Origin: Coriaria nepalensis
Lineage: Eukaryota > Streptophyta > Magnoliopsida > Cucurbitales > Coriariaceae
DNA length: 64,000 nucleotides
Assembly (NCBI GenBank): GCA_027186245.1
Contig: CP114481.1
Span: forward strand, 48,081,501 to 48,145,500
Direction: 5' to 3'
Shown here piece by piece: positions 37,301 to 49,279 of this stretch. How positions within the stretch are numbered: position 1 is the stretch's first letter; the number at the start of each line of letters is the position of its first letter. The position numbers were made by a program, and so were the translations under genes. The notes under the pieces were generated by a model, which made no database searches, was not told the DNA's origin, and saw only the letters and a program-made list of their open reading frames with translations.

Positions 37301-38174
37301 AACCTTAAAATCATTTGAATGACTCATTTCAAGTCAATAACTTATTTCGAAGCAAGTCGAACGAATTCCATTTTTGCACTTCAAACACAAGTTTTGTGCA
37401 TAACTTGGAAATGATCAATGCAAGGAATGTGTGCATTAGTTTAACCTTAAAATCTTTTCAATGAGTCATTTCAAGTCAATAACATATTTCAAAGCAATTC
37501 GAACGAATTCTATTTTTGCACTACAAACACAAGTTTTGTGCATAACTTGGAAATGATCAATGCAAGGAATGTGTGCATTAGTTTAACCTTAAAATCTTTT
37601 CAATGAGTCATTTCAAGTCAATATCTTATTTCAAAGCAAGTCGAACGAATTCTATTTTCGCACTCCAAACACAAGTTTTGTGCATAACTTGCAAATGATC
37701 AGTGCAAGGAAAGTGTGCATTCGTTTAACCTTAAAATCATTTCAATCAGTCAATTAAAGTCAATATCTTATTCCAAAGCAAGTCGAACGAATTCTATTTT
37801 CGCACTTCAAACACCACTTTTGTGCATAACTTGGAAATGATCAATGCAAGGAATGTGTGCATTCGTTTAACCTTAAAATCATTTCAATGAGTCATTTCAA
37901 GTCAATATCTTATTTCAAAGCAAGTCGAACGAATTCTATTTTTGCACTTCAAACAAAAGTTTTGTGCATAACTTGCAAATGGTCAATGCAAGGAAAGTTT
38001 GCATTCGTTTAACCTCAAAATCATTTGAATGACTCATTTTAAGTCAATAACTTATTTCAAAGCAAGTCGAACGAATTCTATTTTTGCACTCCAAACACAA
38101 GTTTTGTGCATAACTTGGAAATGATCAACGCAAGGAATGTGTGCATTAGTTTAACCTTACAATCTTTTCAAGGA

Positions 38175-39594
38175 GTCATTTCAAGTCAATATATTATTTC
38201 AAAGCAAGTCGAACGAATTCTATTTTCGCACTGAAAACACAAGTTTTGTGCATAACTTGCAAATGATCAATGCAAGGAAAGTGTGCATTCGTTTAACCTT
38301 AAAATCATTTGAATGCGTCATTTCAAGTCAATAACTTATTTCAAAGCAAGTCGAACGAATTCTATTTTCGCACTTCAAACAAAAGTTTTGTGCATAACTT
38401 GGAAATGATCAATGCAAGGAAAGTGTGCATTCGTTTAACCTTAAAATCACTTGAATGAGTCATTTCAAGTCAATAACTTATTTCGACGCAAGTCGAACGA
38501 ATTCTATTTTTGCACTCCAAACACAAGTTTTGTGCATAACTTGCAAACGATCAGTTCAACGAAAGTGTGCATTCGTTTAACCTTAAAATCATTTCAATCA
38601 GTCATTTCAAGTCAATATCTTATTCCAAAGCAAGTCGAACGAATTCTATTTTCGCACTTTAAACAAAAGTTTTGTGCATAACTTGCAAATGATCAATGCA
38701 AGGAAAGTGTGCATTCGTTTAACCTTAAAATCATTTGAATGACTCATTTCAAGTCAATAACTTATTTCGAAGCAAGGCGAACGAATTCTATTTTTGCACT
38801 TCAAACACAAGTTTTGTGCATAACTTGGAAATGATCAATGCAAGGAATGTGTGCATTAGTTTAACCTTAAAATCTTTTCAATGAGTCATTTCAAGTCAAT
38901 AACATATTTCAAAGCAATTCGAACGAATTCTATTTTTGCACTACAAACACAAGCTTTGTGCATAACTGGGAAATGATCAATGCAAGGAATGTGTGCATTA
39001 GTTTAACCTTAAAATCTTTTCAATGAGTCATTTCAAGTCAATATCTTATTTCAAAGCAAGTCGAACGAATTCTAGTTTCGCACTCTAAACACAAGTTTTG
39101 TGCATAACTTGCAAATGATCAATGCAAGGAAAGTGTGCATTCGTTTAACCTTAAACTCATTTGAATGAGTCATTTCAAGTCAATAACTTATGTCAAAGCA
39201 AGTCGAACGAATTCTATTTTTGCACTACAAACACAATTTTTGTGCATAACTTGCAAATGATCAATGCAATGAAAGTGTGCATTCGTTTAACCTTAAAATC
39301 ATTTCAATGAGTCATTTCAAGTCAATATCTTATTTCGAAGCAAGTCGAACGAATTCTATTTTCGCATTTCAAACACAAGTTTTGTGCATAACTTGCAAAT
39401 GATCAGTGCAAGGAAAGTGTGCATTCGTTTAACCTTAAAATCATTTCAATTAGTCATTTCAAGTCAATATATTATTCCAAAGCAAGTCGAACGAATTCTA
39501 TTTTCGCACTTCAAACAAAAGTTTTGTGCATAACTTGCAAATGATCAATGCAAGGAAAGTGTGCATTCGTTTAACCTCAAAATCATTTGAATGA
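38175..39594 (+). repeat. 10-monomer HOR, copy 1 (1,420 bp)
   Basis: This matches 39,595-41,014 at exactly 1,420 bp. Markers are AAGCAAGGCGAACG (38,771; AAGGCAAACG at 40,191), CTGGGAAATG (38,966 and 40,386) and CCTTAAACTCATTTG (near 39,150 and 40,570). A related partial copy lies near 35,040-36,150, 35 monomers before copy 2. Confidence 0.85.
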
Positions 39595-41014
39595 CTCATT
39601 TCAAGTCAAGATATTATTTCAAAGCAAGTCGAACGAATTCTATTTTCGCACTCAAAACATAAGTTTTGTGCATAACTTGCAAATGATCAATGCAAGGAAA
39701 GTGTGCATTCGTTTAACCTTAAAATCATTTGAATGAGTCATTTCAAGTCAATAACTTATTTCAAAGCAAGTCGAACGAATTCTATTTTCGCACTTCAAAC
39801 AAAAGTTTTGTGCATAACTTGGAAATGATCAATGCAAGGAAAGTGGACATTCGTTTAACCTTAAAATCATTTGAATGAATCATTTCAAGTCAATAACTTA
39901 TTTCGAAGCAAGTCGAACGAATTCTATTTTTGCACTCCAAACACAAGTTTTGTGCATAACTTGCAAACGATCAGTTCAACGAAAGTGTGCATTCGTTTAA
40001 CCTTAAAATCATTTCAATGAGTCATTTCAAGTCAATATCTTATTCCAAAGCAAGTCGAACGAATTCTATTTTCGCACTTCAAACAAAAGTTTTGTGCATA
40101 ACTTGCAAATGATCAATGCAAGGAAAGTGTGCATTCGTTTAACCTGAAAATCATTTGAATGACTCATTTCAAGTCAATAACTTATTTCGAAGCAAGGCAA
40201 ACGAATTCTATTTTTGCACTTCAAACACAAGTTTTGTGCATAACTTGGAAATGATCAATGCAAGGAATGTGTGCATTAGTTTAACCTTAAAATCTTTTCA
40301 ATGAGTCATTTCAAGTCAATAACATATTTCAAAGCAATTCGAACGAATTCTATTTTTGCACTACAGACACAAGTTCTGTGAATAACTGGGAAATGATCAA
40401 TGCAAGGAATGTGTGCATTAGTTTAACCTTAAAATCTTTTCAATGAGTCATTTCAAGTCAATATCTTATTTCAAAGCAAGTCGAACGAATTCTATTTTCG
40501 CAGTCTAAACACAAGTTTTGTGCATAACTTGCAAATGATCAATGCAAGGAAAGTGTGCATTGGTTTAACCTTAAACTCATTTGAATGAGTCATTTCAAGT
40601 CAATAACTTATTTCAAAGCAAGTCGAACGAATTCTATTTTTGCACTACAAACACAATTTTTGTGCATAACTTGCAAATGATCAATGCAATGAAAGTGTGC
40701 ATTCGTTTAACCTTAAAATCATTTCAATGAGTCATTTCAAGTCAATATGTTATTTCGAAGCAAGTCGAACGAATTCTATTTTCGCATTTCAAACACAAGT
40801 TTTGTGCATAACTTGCAAATGATCAGTGCAAGGAAAGTGTGCATTCGTTTAACCTTAAAATCATTTCAATCAGTCATTTCAAGTCAATATATTACTCCAA
40901 AGCAAGTCGAACGAATTCTATTTTCGCACTTCAAACAAAAGTTTTGTGCATAACTTGCAAATGATCAATGCAAGGAAAGTGTGCATTCGTTTAACCTCAA
41001 AATCATTTGAATGA
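39595..41014 (+). repeat. 10-monomer HOR, copy 2 (1,420 bp)
   Basis: This is the second tandem copy of the 10-monomer unit. It shares AACCTGAAAATC and AAGGCAAACG with the block near 35,170-35,230, so parts of copy 2 are closer to that distant block than to its neighbour. That pattern fits conversion or exchange across several kilobases. Confidence 0.83.
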
Positions 41015-43029
41015 CTCATTTCAAGTCAATATATTATTTCAAAGCAAGTCGAACGAATTCTATTTTCGCACTTCAAACAAAAGTTTTGTGCATAACTTGG
41101 AAATGATCAATGCAAGGAAAGTGTGCATTCATTTAACCTTAAAATCATTTGAATGAGTCATTTCAAGTCAATAACTTATTTCAAAGCAAGTCGAACGAAT
41201 TCTATTTTTGCACTCCAAACACAAGTTTTGTGCATAACTTGCAAACGATCAGTTCAACGAAAGTGTGCATTCGTTCAACCTTAAAATCTTTTCAAGGAGT
41301 CATTTCAAGTCAATATATTATTTCAAAGCAAGTCGAACGAATTCTATTTTTGTACTTCAAACACAGGTTTTGTGCATAACTTGCAAATGATCAATGAAAG
41401 GAAAGTGTGCATTCGTTTAACCTTAAAATCATTTCAATGAGTCATTTCAAGTCAATATCTTATTTCGAAGCAAGTCGAACGAATTCTATTTTCGCACTTC
41501 AAACAAAAGTTTTGTGCATAACTTGGAAATGATCAATGCAAGGAAAGTGTGCATTCGTTTAACCTTAAAATCATTTGAATGAGTCATTTCAAGTCAATAA
41601 CTTATTTCAAAGCAAGTCGAACGAATTCTATTTTGGCACTCCAAACACAAGTTTTGTGCATAACTTGCAAATGATCAATGCAAGGAATGTGTGCATTAGT
41701 TTAACCTTAAAATCTTTTCAAGGAGTCATTTCAAGTCAATATATTATTTCAAAGCAAGTCGAACGAATTCTATTTTCGCACTCCGAACACAAGTTTTGTG
41801 CATGACTTGCAAATGATCAGTGCAAGGAAAGTGTGCATTCGTTTAACCTTAAAATCATTTGAATGAGTCATTTTAAGTCAATAACTTATTTCAAAGCAAG
41901 TCGAACGAATTCTATTTTTGCACTACAAACACAATTTTTGTGCATAACTTGCAAATGATCAATGCAATGAAAGTGTGCATTCGTTTAACCTTAAAATCAT
42001 TTCAATGAGGCATTTCAAGTCAATATCTTATTTTGAACCAAGTCGAACGAATTCTATATTCGCACTTCAAACACAAGTTTTGTGCATAACTTGGAAATGA
42101 TCAATGCAAGGAATGTGTGCATTAGTTTAACCTTAAAATCATTTTAATGAGTCATTTCAAGTCAATATCTTATTTCAAAGCAAGTCGAACGAATTCTATT
42201 TTTGCACTACAAACACAATTTTTGTGCATAACTTGCAAATGATCTATGCAATGAAAGTGTGCATTCGTTTAACCATAAAATCATTTCAATGAGGCATTTC
42301 AAGTCAATATCTTATTTCAAAGCAAGTCGAACGAATTCTATTTTCGCACTTCAAACACAAGTTTTGTGCATAACTTGGAAATGATCAATGCCAGGAATGT
42401 GTGCATTCGTTTAACCTTAAAATAATTTCAATGAGTCATTTCAAGTCAATATCTTATTTCAAAGCAAGTCGAATGAATTCTATTTTCGCCCTTCAAACAA
42501 AAGTTTTCTGCATAACTTGCAAATGATCAATGCAAGGAATGTGTGCGTTCGTTTAACCTTAAAATCATTTCAATGAGTCATTTCAAGTCAATATCTTATT
42601 TCAAAGCAAGTTGAAGGAATTCTATTTTCGCACTTCAAACACAAGTTTTGTGCATAACTTGCAAATGATCAGTGCAAGGAAAGTGTGCATTCGTTTAACC
42701 TTAAAATCATTTCAATGAGTCATTTCAAGTCAATATCTTATTTCAAAGCAAGTCGAACGAATTCTATTTTTGCACTCCAAACACAAGTTTTGTGCACAAC
42801 TTGCAAATGATCAGTGCAAGGAAAGTGTGCATTCGTTTAACCTTAAAATCATTTCAATGACTTATTTCAAGTCAATAACTTATTTCAAAGCAAGTCGAAG
42901 GAATTCTATTTTTGCGCTCCAAACACAAGTTTGGTGCATAACTTACAAATGATCAGTGCAAGGAAAGTCTGCATTCGTTTAACCTTAAAATCATTTCAAT
43001 CAGTCATTTCAAGTAAATATCTTATTCCA
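40900..43029 (+). repeat. 15-monomer HOR, copy 1 (2,130 bp)
   Basis: This unit repeats at 43,030-45,159. Markers at 2,130-bp spacing are TTTTTGTACTTCAAACACAGG (near 41,346 and 43,476), TTTTGAACCAAGTCG (42,031 and 44,161), CTATATTCGC (42,054 and 44,184), AAGTTGAAGGAATTC (near 42,608 and 44,738) and GTTTGGTGCATAACTTAC (near 42,930 and 45,060). The CTATATTCGC marker reappears here after an 18-kb absence. Confidence 0.9.
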
Positions 43030-45255
43030 AAGCAAGTCGAACGAATTCTATTTTCGCACTTCAAACAAAAGTTTTGTGCATAACTTGCAAATGATCAATG
43101 CAAGGAAAGTGTGCATTCGTTTAACCTCAAAATCATTTGAATGACTCATTTCAAGTCAATATATTATTTCAAAGCAAGTCGAACGAATTCTATTTTCGCA
43201 CTTCAAACAAAAGTTTTGTGCATAACTTGGAAATGATCAATGCAAGGAAAGTGTGCATTCATTTAACCTTAAAATCATTTGAATGAGTCATTTCAAGTCA
43301 ATAACTTATTTCAAAGCAAGTCGAACGAATTCTATTTTTGCACTCCAAACACAAGTTTTGTGCATAACTTGCAAACGATCAGTTCAATGAAAGTGTGCAT
43401 TCGTTCAACCTTAAAATCTTTTAAAGGAGTCATTTCAAGTCAATATATTATTTCAAAGCAAGTCGAACGAATTCTATTTTTGTACTTCAAACACAGGTTT
43501 TGTGCATAACTTGCAAATGATCAATGAAAGGAAAGTGTGCATTCGTTTAACCTTAAAATCATTTCAATGAGTCATTTCAAGTCAATATCTTATTTCGAAG
43601 CAAGTCGAACGAATTCTATTTTCGCACTTCGAACAAAAGTTTTGTGCATAACTTGGAAATGATCAATGCAAGGAAAGTGTGCATTCGTTTAACCTTAAAA
43701 TCATTTGAATGAGTCATTTCAAGTCAATAACTTATTTCAAAGCAAGTCGAACGAATTCTATTTTGGCACTCCAAACACAAGTTTTGTGCATAACTTGCAA
43801 ATGATCAATGCAAGGAATGTGTGCATTAGTTTAACCTTAAAATCTTTTCAAGGAGTCATTTCAAGTCAATATATTATTTCAAAGCAAGTCGAACGAATTC
43901 TATTTTCGCACTCCGAACACAAGTTTTGTGCATGACTTGCAAATGATCAGTGCAAGGAAAGTGTGCATTCGTTTAACCTTAAAATCATTTGAATGAGTCA
44001 TTTTAAGTCAATAACTTATTTCAAAGCAAGTCGAACGAATTCTATTTTTGCACTACAAACACAATTTTTGTGCATAACTTGCAAATGATCAATGCAATGA
44101 AAGTGTGCATTCGTTTAACCTTAAAATCATTTCAATGAGGCATTTCAAGTCAATATCTTATTTTGAACCAAGTCGAACGAATTCTATATTCGCACTTCAA
44201 ACACAAGTTTTGTGCATAACTTGGAAATGATCAATGCAAGGAATGTGTGCATTAGTTTAACCTTAAAATCATTTTAATGAGTCATTTCAAGTCAATATCT
44301 TATTTCAAAGCAAGTCGAACGAATTCTATTTTTGCACTACAAACACAATTTTTGTGCATAACTTGCAAATGATCAATGCAATGAAAGTGTGCATTCGTTT
44401 AACCTTAAAATCATTTCAATGAGGCATTTCAAGTCAATATCTTATTTCAAAGCAAGTCGAACGAATTCTATTTTCGCACTTCAAACACAAGTTTTGTGCA
44501 TAACTTGCAAATGATCAATGCCAGGAATGTGTGCATTCGTTTAACCTTAAAATAATTTCAATGAGTCATTTCAAGTCAATATCTTATTTCAAAGCAAGTC
44601 GAATGAATTCTATTTTCGCCCTTCAAACAAAAGTTTTCTGCATAACTTGCAAATGATCAATGCAAGGAATGTGTGCGTTCGTTTAACCTTAAAATCATTT
44701 CAATGAGTCATTTCAAGTCAATATCTTATTTCAAAGCAAGTTGAAGGAATTCTATTTTCGCCCTTCAAACACAAGTTTTGTGCATAACTTGCAAATGATC
44801 AGTGCAAGGAAAGTGTGCATTCGTTTAACCTTAAAATCATTTCAATGAGTCATTTCAAGTCAATATCTTATTTCAAAGCAAGTCGAACGAATTATATTTT
44901 TGCACTCCAAACACAAGTTTTGTGCACAACTTGCAAATGATCAGTGCAAGGAAAGTGTGCATTCGTTTAACCTTAAAATCATTTGAATGACTTATTTCAA
45001 GTCAATAACTTATTTCAAAGCAAGTCGAAGGAATTCTATTTTTGCGCTCCAAACACAAGTTTGGTGCATAACTTACAAATGATCAGTGCAAGGAAAGTCT
45101 GCATTCGTTTAACCTTAAAATCATTTCAATCAGTCATTTCAAGTAAATATCTTATTCCAAAGCAAGTCGAACGAATTCTATTTTCGCACTTCAAACAAAA
45201 GTTTTGTGCATAACTTGCAAATGATCAATGCAAGGAAAGTGTGCATTCGTTTAAC
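43030..45255 (+). repeat. 15-monomer HOR, copy 2 (plus a short tail)
   Basis: Copy 2 differs from copy 1 at roughly a dozen single bases that I could see, for example AACGAAAG/AATGAAAG (41,262/43,392), GATCTATG/GATCAATG (42,243/44,373) and GAATTCTAT/GAATTATAT (42,763/44,893). Identity over 2.1 kb is therefore about 99% by eye. It ends where a one-base insertion (CCTTCAAAATC, 45,259) marks a new block. Confidence 0.9.
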
Positions 45256-45258
45256 CTT

Positions 45259-45259
45259 C
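45259..45259. other. 1-bp insertion (CCTTCAAAATC)
   Basis: An extra C is present in the usual CCTTAAAATC. The same insertion recurs at 47,816 in a related monomer followed by CGCTCTTC. Confidence 0.93.
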
Positions 45260-45576
45260 AAAATCATTTGAATGACTCATTTCAAGTCAATAACTTATTT
45301 CAAAGCAAGTCGAACGAATTCGATTTTCGCTCTTCAAACACAAGTTTTGTGCATAACTTGGAAACGATCAATGCAAGGAATGTGTGCATTAGTTTAACCT
45401 TAAAATCATTTCAATGACTCATTTCAAGTCAATATCTTATTTCAAAGCAAGTCGAACGAATTCTATTTTTGCACTCCAAACACAAGTTTTGTGCATAACT
45501 TGCAAAAGATTAGTGCAAGGAAAGTGTGCATTCGTTTAACCTTAAAATCATTTCAATGAGTCATTTCAAGTCAATA

Positions 45577-46002
45577 TCTTATTTCAAAGCAAGTCGAACG
45601 AATTCTATTTTCGCATTTCAAACACAAGTTTTGTGCATAACTTGCAAATGATCAGTGCAAGGAAAGTGTGCATTCGTTTAACCTTAAAATCATTTTAATC
45701 AGTCAATTCAAGTCAATATCTTATTCCAAAGCAAGCCGAACGAATTCTATTTTTGCACTACAAAGTCAAGTTTTGTGCATAACTTGCAAATGATCAATGC
45801 AAGGAAAGTGTGCATTCGTTTAACCTTAAAATCATTTCAATCAGTCATTTCAAGCAAATATCTTATTCCAAAGCAAGTCGAACGAATTCTATTTTCGCAC
45901 TTCAAACACAATTTTTGTGCATAACTTAGAAATGATCAATGCCAGGAATGTGTGCATTAGTTTAACCTTAAAATCATTTCAATGAGTCAATTCAAGTCAA
46001 TA
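45577..46002 (+). repeat. 3-monomer tandem duplication, copy 1 (426 bp)
   Basis: The rare monomer with AAGCCGAACG and GCACTACAAAGTCAAG at 45,731 recurs at 46,157, exactly 426 bp later. Flanking monomers with CATTTCAAGCAAATATC and AACTTAGAAATG also repeat in order. Only a few bases differ, which marks it as recent. Confidence 0.85.
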
Positions 46003-46428
46003 TCTTATTTCAAAGCAAGTCGAACGAATTCTATTTTCGCATTTCAAACACAAGTTTTGGGCATAACTTGCAAATGATCAGTGCAAGGAAAGTGTGCATT
46101 CGTTTAACCTTAAAATCATTTCAATCAGTCAATTCAAGTGAATATCTTATTCCAAAGCAAGCCGAACGAATTCTATTTTTGCACTACAAAGTCAAGTTTT
46201 GTGCATAACTCGCAAATGATCAATGCAAGGAAAGTGTGCATTCGTTTAACCTTAAAATCATTTCAATCAGTCATTTCAAGCAAATATCTTATTCCAAAGC
46301 AAGTCGAACGAATTCTATTATCGCACTTCAAACACAATTTTTGTGCATAACTTAGAAATGATCAATGCCAGGAATGTGTGCATTAGTTTAACCTTAAAAT
46401 CATTTCAATGAGTCAATTCAAGTCAATA
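46003..46428 (+). repeat. 3-monomer tandem duplication, copy 2 (426 bp)
   Basis: This is the second copy of the three-monomer unit. It has private changes such as CATAACTCGC and CTATTATCGC. It shows the smallest unit of recent head-to-tail expansion in family A here. Confidence 0.85.
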
Positions 46429-48127
46429 TCTTATTTCAAAGCAAGTCGAACGAATTCTATTTTCGCACTTCAAACACAAGTTTTGTGCATAACTTGCAAA
46501 TGATCAATGCAAGGAATGTGTGCATTCGTTTAACCTTAAAATCATTTCAATGACTCATTTCAAGTCAATAAATTATTTCAAAGCAAGTCGAACGAATTCT
46601 ATTTTGGCACTTCAAACAAAAGTTTTGTGCATAACTTGCAAATGATCAATGCAAGGAAAGTGTGCATTCGTTTAACCTAAAAATCATTTGAATGACTCAT
46701 TTCAAGTCAATAACTTATTTCAAAGCAAGTCGAACGCATTCTATTTTGGCACTTCAAACACAAGTTTTGTGCATAACTTGGAAATGATCAATGCAAGGAA
46801 TGTGTGCATTAGTTTAACCTTAAAATCTTTTCAAGGAGTCATTTCAAGTCAATATATTATTTCAACGCAAGTCGAACGAATTCTATTTTCGCACTCTAAA
46901 CACAAGTTTTGTGCATAACTTGCAAATGATCAATGCAAGGAAAGTGTGCATTCGTTTAACCTTAAAATCATTTGAATGAGTCATTTCAAGTCAATAACTT
47001 ATTTCAAAGCAAGTCGAACGAATTCTATTTTTGCACTACAAACACAATTTTTGTGCATAACTTGCAAATGATCAATGCAATGAAAGTGTGCATTCGTTTA
47101 ACCTTAAAATCATTTCAATGAGGCATTTCAAGTCAATATCTTATTTCAAAGCAAGTCGAACGAATTCTATTTTTTCACTTCAAACACAAGTTTTGTGCAT
47201 AACTTGGAAATGATCAATGCCAGGAATGTGTGCATTAGTTTAACCTTAAAATCATTTCAATGAGTCATTTCAAGTCAATATCTTATTTCAAAGCAAGTTG
47301 AAGGAATTCTATTTTCGCACTTCAAACACAAGTTTTGTGCATAACTTGCAAATGATCAGTGCAAGGAAAGTGTGCATTCGTTTAACCTTTAAATCATTTC
47401 AATGAGTCATTTCATGTCAATATCTTATTTCAAAGCAAGTCGAACGAATTCTATTTTTGCACTCCAAACACAAGTTTTGTGCATAACTTGCAAATGATCA
47501 GTGCAAGGAAAGTGTGCATTCGTTTAACCTTAAAATCATTTGAATGAGTCATTTCAAGTCAATAACTTATTTCAAAGCAAGTCGAACGAATTCTATTTTT
47601 GCACTCCAAACACAAGTTTTGTGCATAACTTGCAAATGATCAGTGCAAGGAAAGTGTGCCTTCGTTTAAGCTTAAAATAATTTCAATCAGTCATTTCAAG
47701 TAAATATCTTATTCCAAAGCAAGTCGAACGAATTCTATTTTCGCACTTCAAACAAAAGTTTTGTGCATAACTTGCAGATGATCAATGCAAGGAAAGTGTG
47801 CATTCGTTTAACCTTCAAAATCATTTGAATGACTCATTTCAAGTCAGTAACTTATTTCAAAGCAAGTCGAACGAATTCTATTTTCGCTCTTCAAACACAA
47901 GTTTTGTGCATAACTTGGAAATGATCAATGCCAGGAATGTGTGCATTAGTTTAACCTTAAAATCATTTCAATGAGGCATTTCAAGTCAATATCTTATTTT
48001 GAACCAAGTCGAACGAATTCTATATTCGCACTTCAAACACAAGTTTTGTGCATAACTTGGAAATGATCAATGCAAGGAATGTGTGCATTAGTTTAACCTT
48101 AAAATCATTTTAATGAGTCATTTCAAG
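46429..48127 (+). repeat. Last stretch of family A before the switch
   Basis: Only family A satellite is present. The segment near 47,816 carries the same inserted C (CCTTCAAAATC) and the same CGCTCTTC variant as 45,259, so it derives from that block. The CTATATTCGC monomer at 48,020 with TTTTGAACCAAG is related to the 15-monomer HOR. It is the last typical family A unit. Confidence 0.85.
47816..47816. other. 1-bp insertion shared with 45,259
   Basis: This is the same CCTTCAAAATC insertion. The distance to 45,259 is 2,557 bp (18 monomers plus the insertion), supporting common descent. Confidence 0.93.
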
Positions 48128-48170
48128 TCAATAACTTATTTCAAAGCAATACGAACGAATTCCAGTTTTG
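48120..48170. other. Junction between satellite families A and B
   Basis: Upstream monomers read AATGATCAATGC and mostly CACAAGTTTTGTG. From 48,157 on they read CAGTTTT or CTAGTTTTGCACTACAG, CACAACTTTTGTG and GATCATTGC. GAATTC slots at 48,015 and 48,157 are exactly 142 bp apart, so the switch happens in register with no gap, inversion or foreign DNA. Confidence 0.85.
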
Positions 48171-49279
48171 CACTACAGGCACAACTTTTGTGCATAACTT
48201 GCAAATGATCATTGCAAGGAAAGTGTGCATTCGTTTAACCTTAAAATCATTTCAATGAGTCATTTCAAGTCAATAACTTATTTCAAAGCAATTCGAACGA
48301 ATTCTATTTTTGCACTACAAACACAACTTTTGTGCATAACTTGCAAATGATCATTGCAAGGAAAGTTTGCATTCATTTAACCTTAAAATCATTTCAATGA
48401 GTCATTTCAAGTCAATAACTTATTTCAAAGCAAGTCGAACGAATTCTAGTTTTGCACTACAGACACAACTTTTGTGCATAACTTGCAAATGATCATTGCA
48501 AGGAAAGTGTGCATTCATTTAACCTTAAAATCATTTCAATCAGTCATGTCAAGTCAATAACTTATTTCAAAGCAAGTCGAACGAATTCTAGTTTTCAACT
48601 ACAGACACAACTTTTGTTCATAACTTGCAAATAATCATTGCAAGGAAAGGGTGCATTCGTTTAACCATAAAATCATTTCAATGAGTCATTTCAAGTCAAT
48701 AACTTATTTCAATGCAAGTCGAACGAATTCTAGTTTTGCACTACAGACACAACTTTTGTGCATAACTTGCAAATGATCATTGCAAGGAAAGTGTGCATTC
48801 GTTTAACCTTAAAATCATTTCAATGAGTCATTTCAAGTCAATAGCTTATTTGAAAGCAATTCGAACGAATTCTATTTTTGCACTACAAACACAACTTTTG
48901 TGCATAACTTGCAAATGATAATTGCAAGGAAAGTGTGCATTCATTTAACCTTAAAATCATTTCAATCAGTCATGTCAAGTCAATAACTTATTTCAAAGCA
49001 AGTCGAACGAATTCTAGTTTTGCGCTACAGACACAACTTTTGTGCATAACTTGCAAATAATCATTGCAAGGAAAGTGTGCATTCGTTTAACCTTAAAATC
49101 ATTTCAATGAGTCATTTCAAGTCAATAACTTATTTCAAAGCAATTCGAACGAATTCTATTTTTGCACTACAAACACAACTTTTGTGCATAACTTGCAAAT
49201 GATCATTGCAAGGAAAGTTTGCATTCATTTAACCTTAAAATCATTTCAATGAGTCATTTCAAGTCAATAACTTATTTCA
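48128..49279 (+). repeat. Family B, leading segment
   Basis: These are eight family B monomers. 48,591-about 49,130 matches 49,869-about 50,408 at 1,278 bp (nine monomers), including GTTTTCAACTACAG with TTGTTCATAAC. AAAGTTTGCATTC occurs at 48,361 and 49,213 (six monomers). This is a rearranged, incomplete version of the following HOR. Confidence 0.8.
48198..48218. repeat. Family B near-perfect palindrome (one example of about 100)
   Basis: In family B the A56T change gives arms CTTGCA and TGCAAG around ATGATCAT, with a single extra A on the left. Without that A the 20 bases would be a perfect palindrome. Family A monomers read GATCAATGC and have a broken centre. The element recurs once per monomer through most of 48.2-64 kb. 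A cruciform or a dimeric protein site is possible but not shown. Confidence 0.75.

Larger units (their letters stand above)
31000..40900 (+). repeat. Family A subdomain A-IV (5- and 10-monomer HORs)
   Basis: Markers are AAACGATCAGTTCAA, AACTGGGAAATGATC (CTGGG at 32,008, 34,422, 35,416, 38,966 and 40,386), CAAACACCACTTT (30,571, 34,689, 36,535 and 37,813) and TTGCACATGATC (31,585 and 35,135, 25 monomers apart). All spacings are whole multiples of 142. A block at about 30,470-31,100 matches 37,710-38,340 at 7,242 bp (51 monomers). No non-satellite DNA is present. Confidence 0.82.

Noticed and set aside
48100..48200. Inversion or insertion at the family boundary
   Set aside because: Monomers keep the same strand and the 142-bp spacing across the join.
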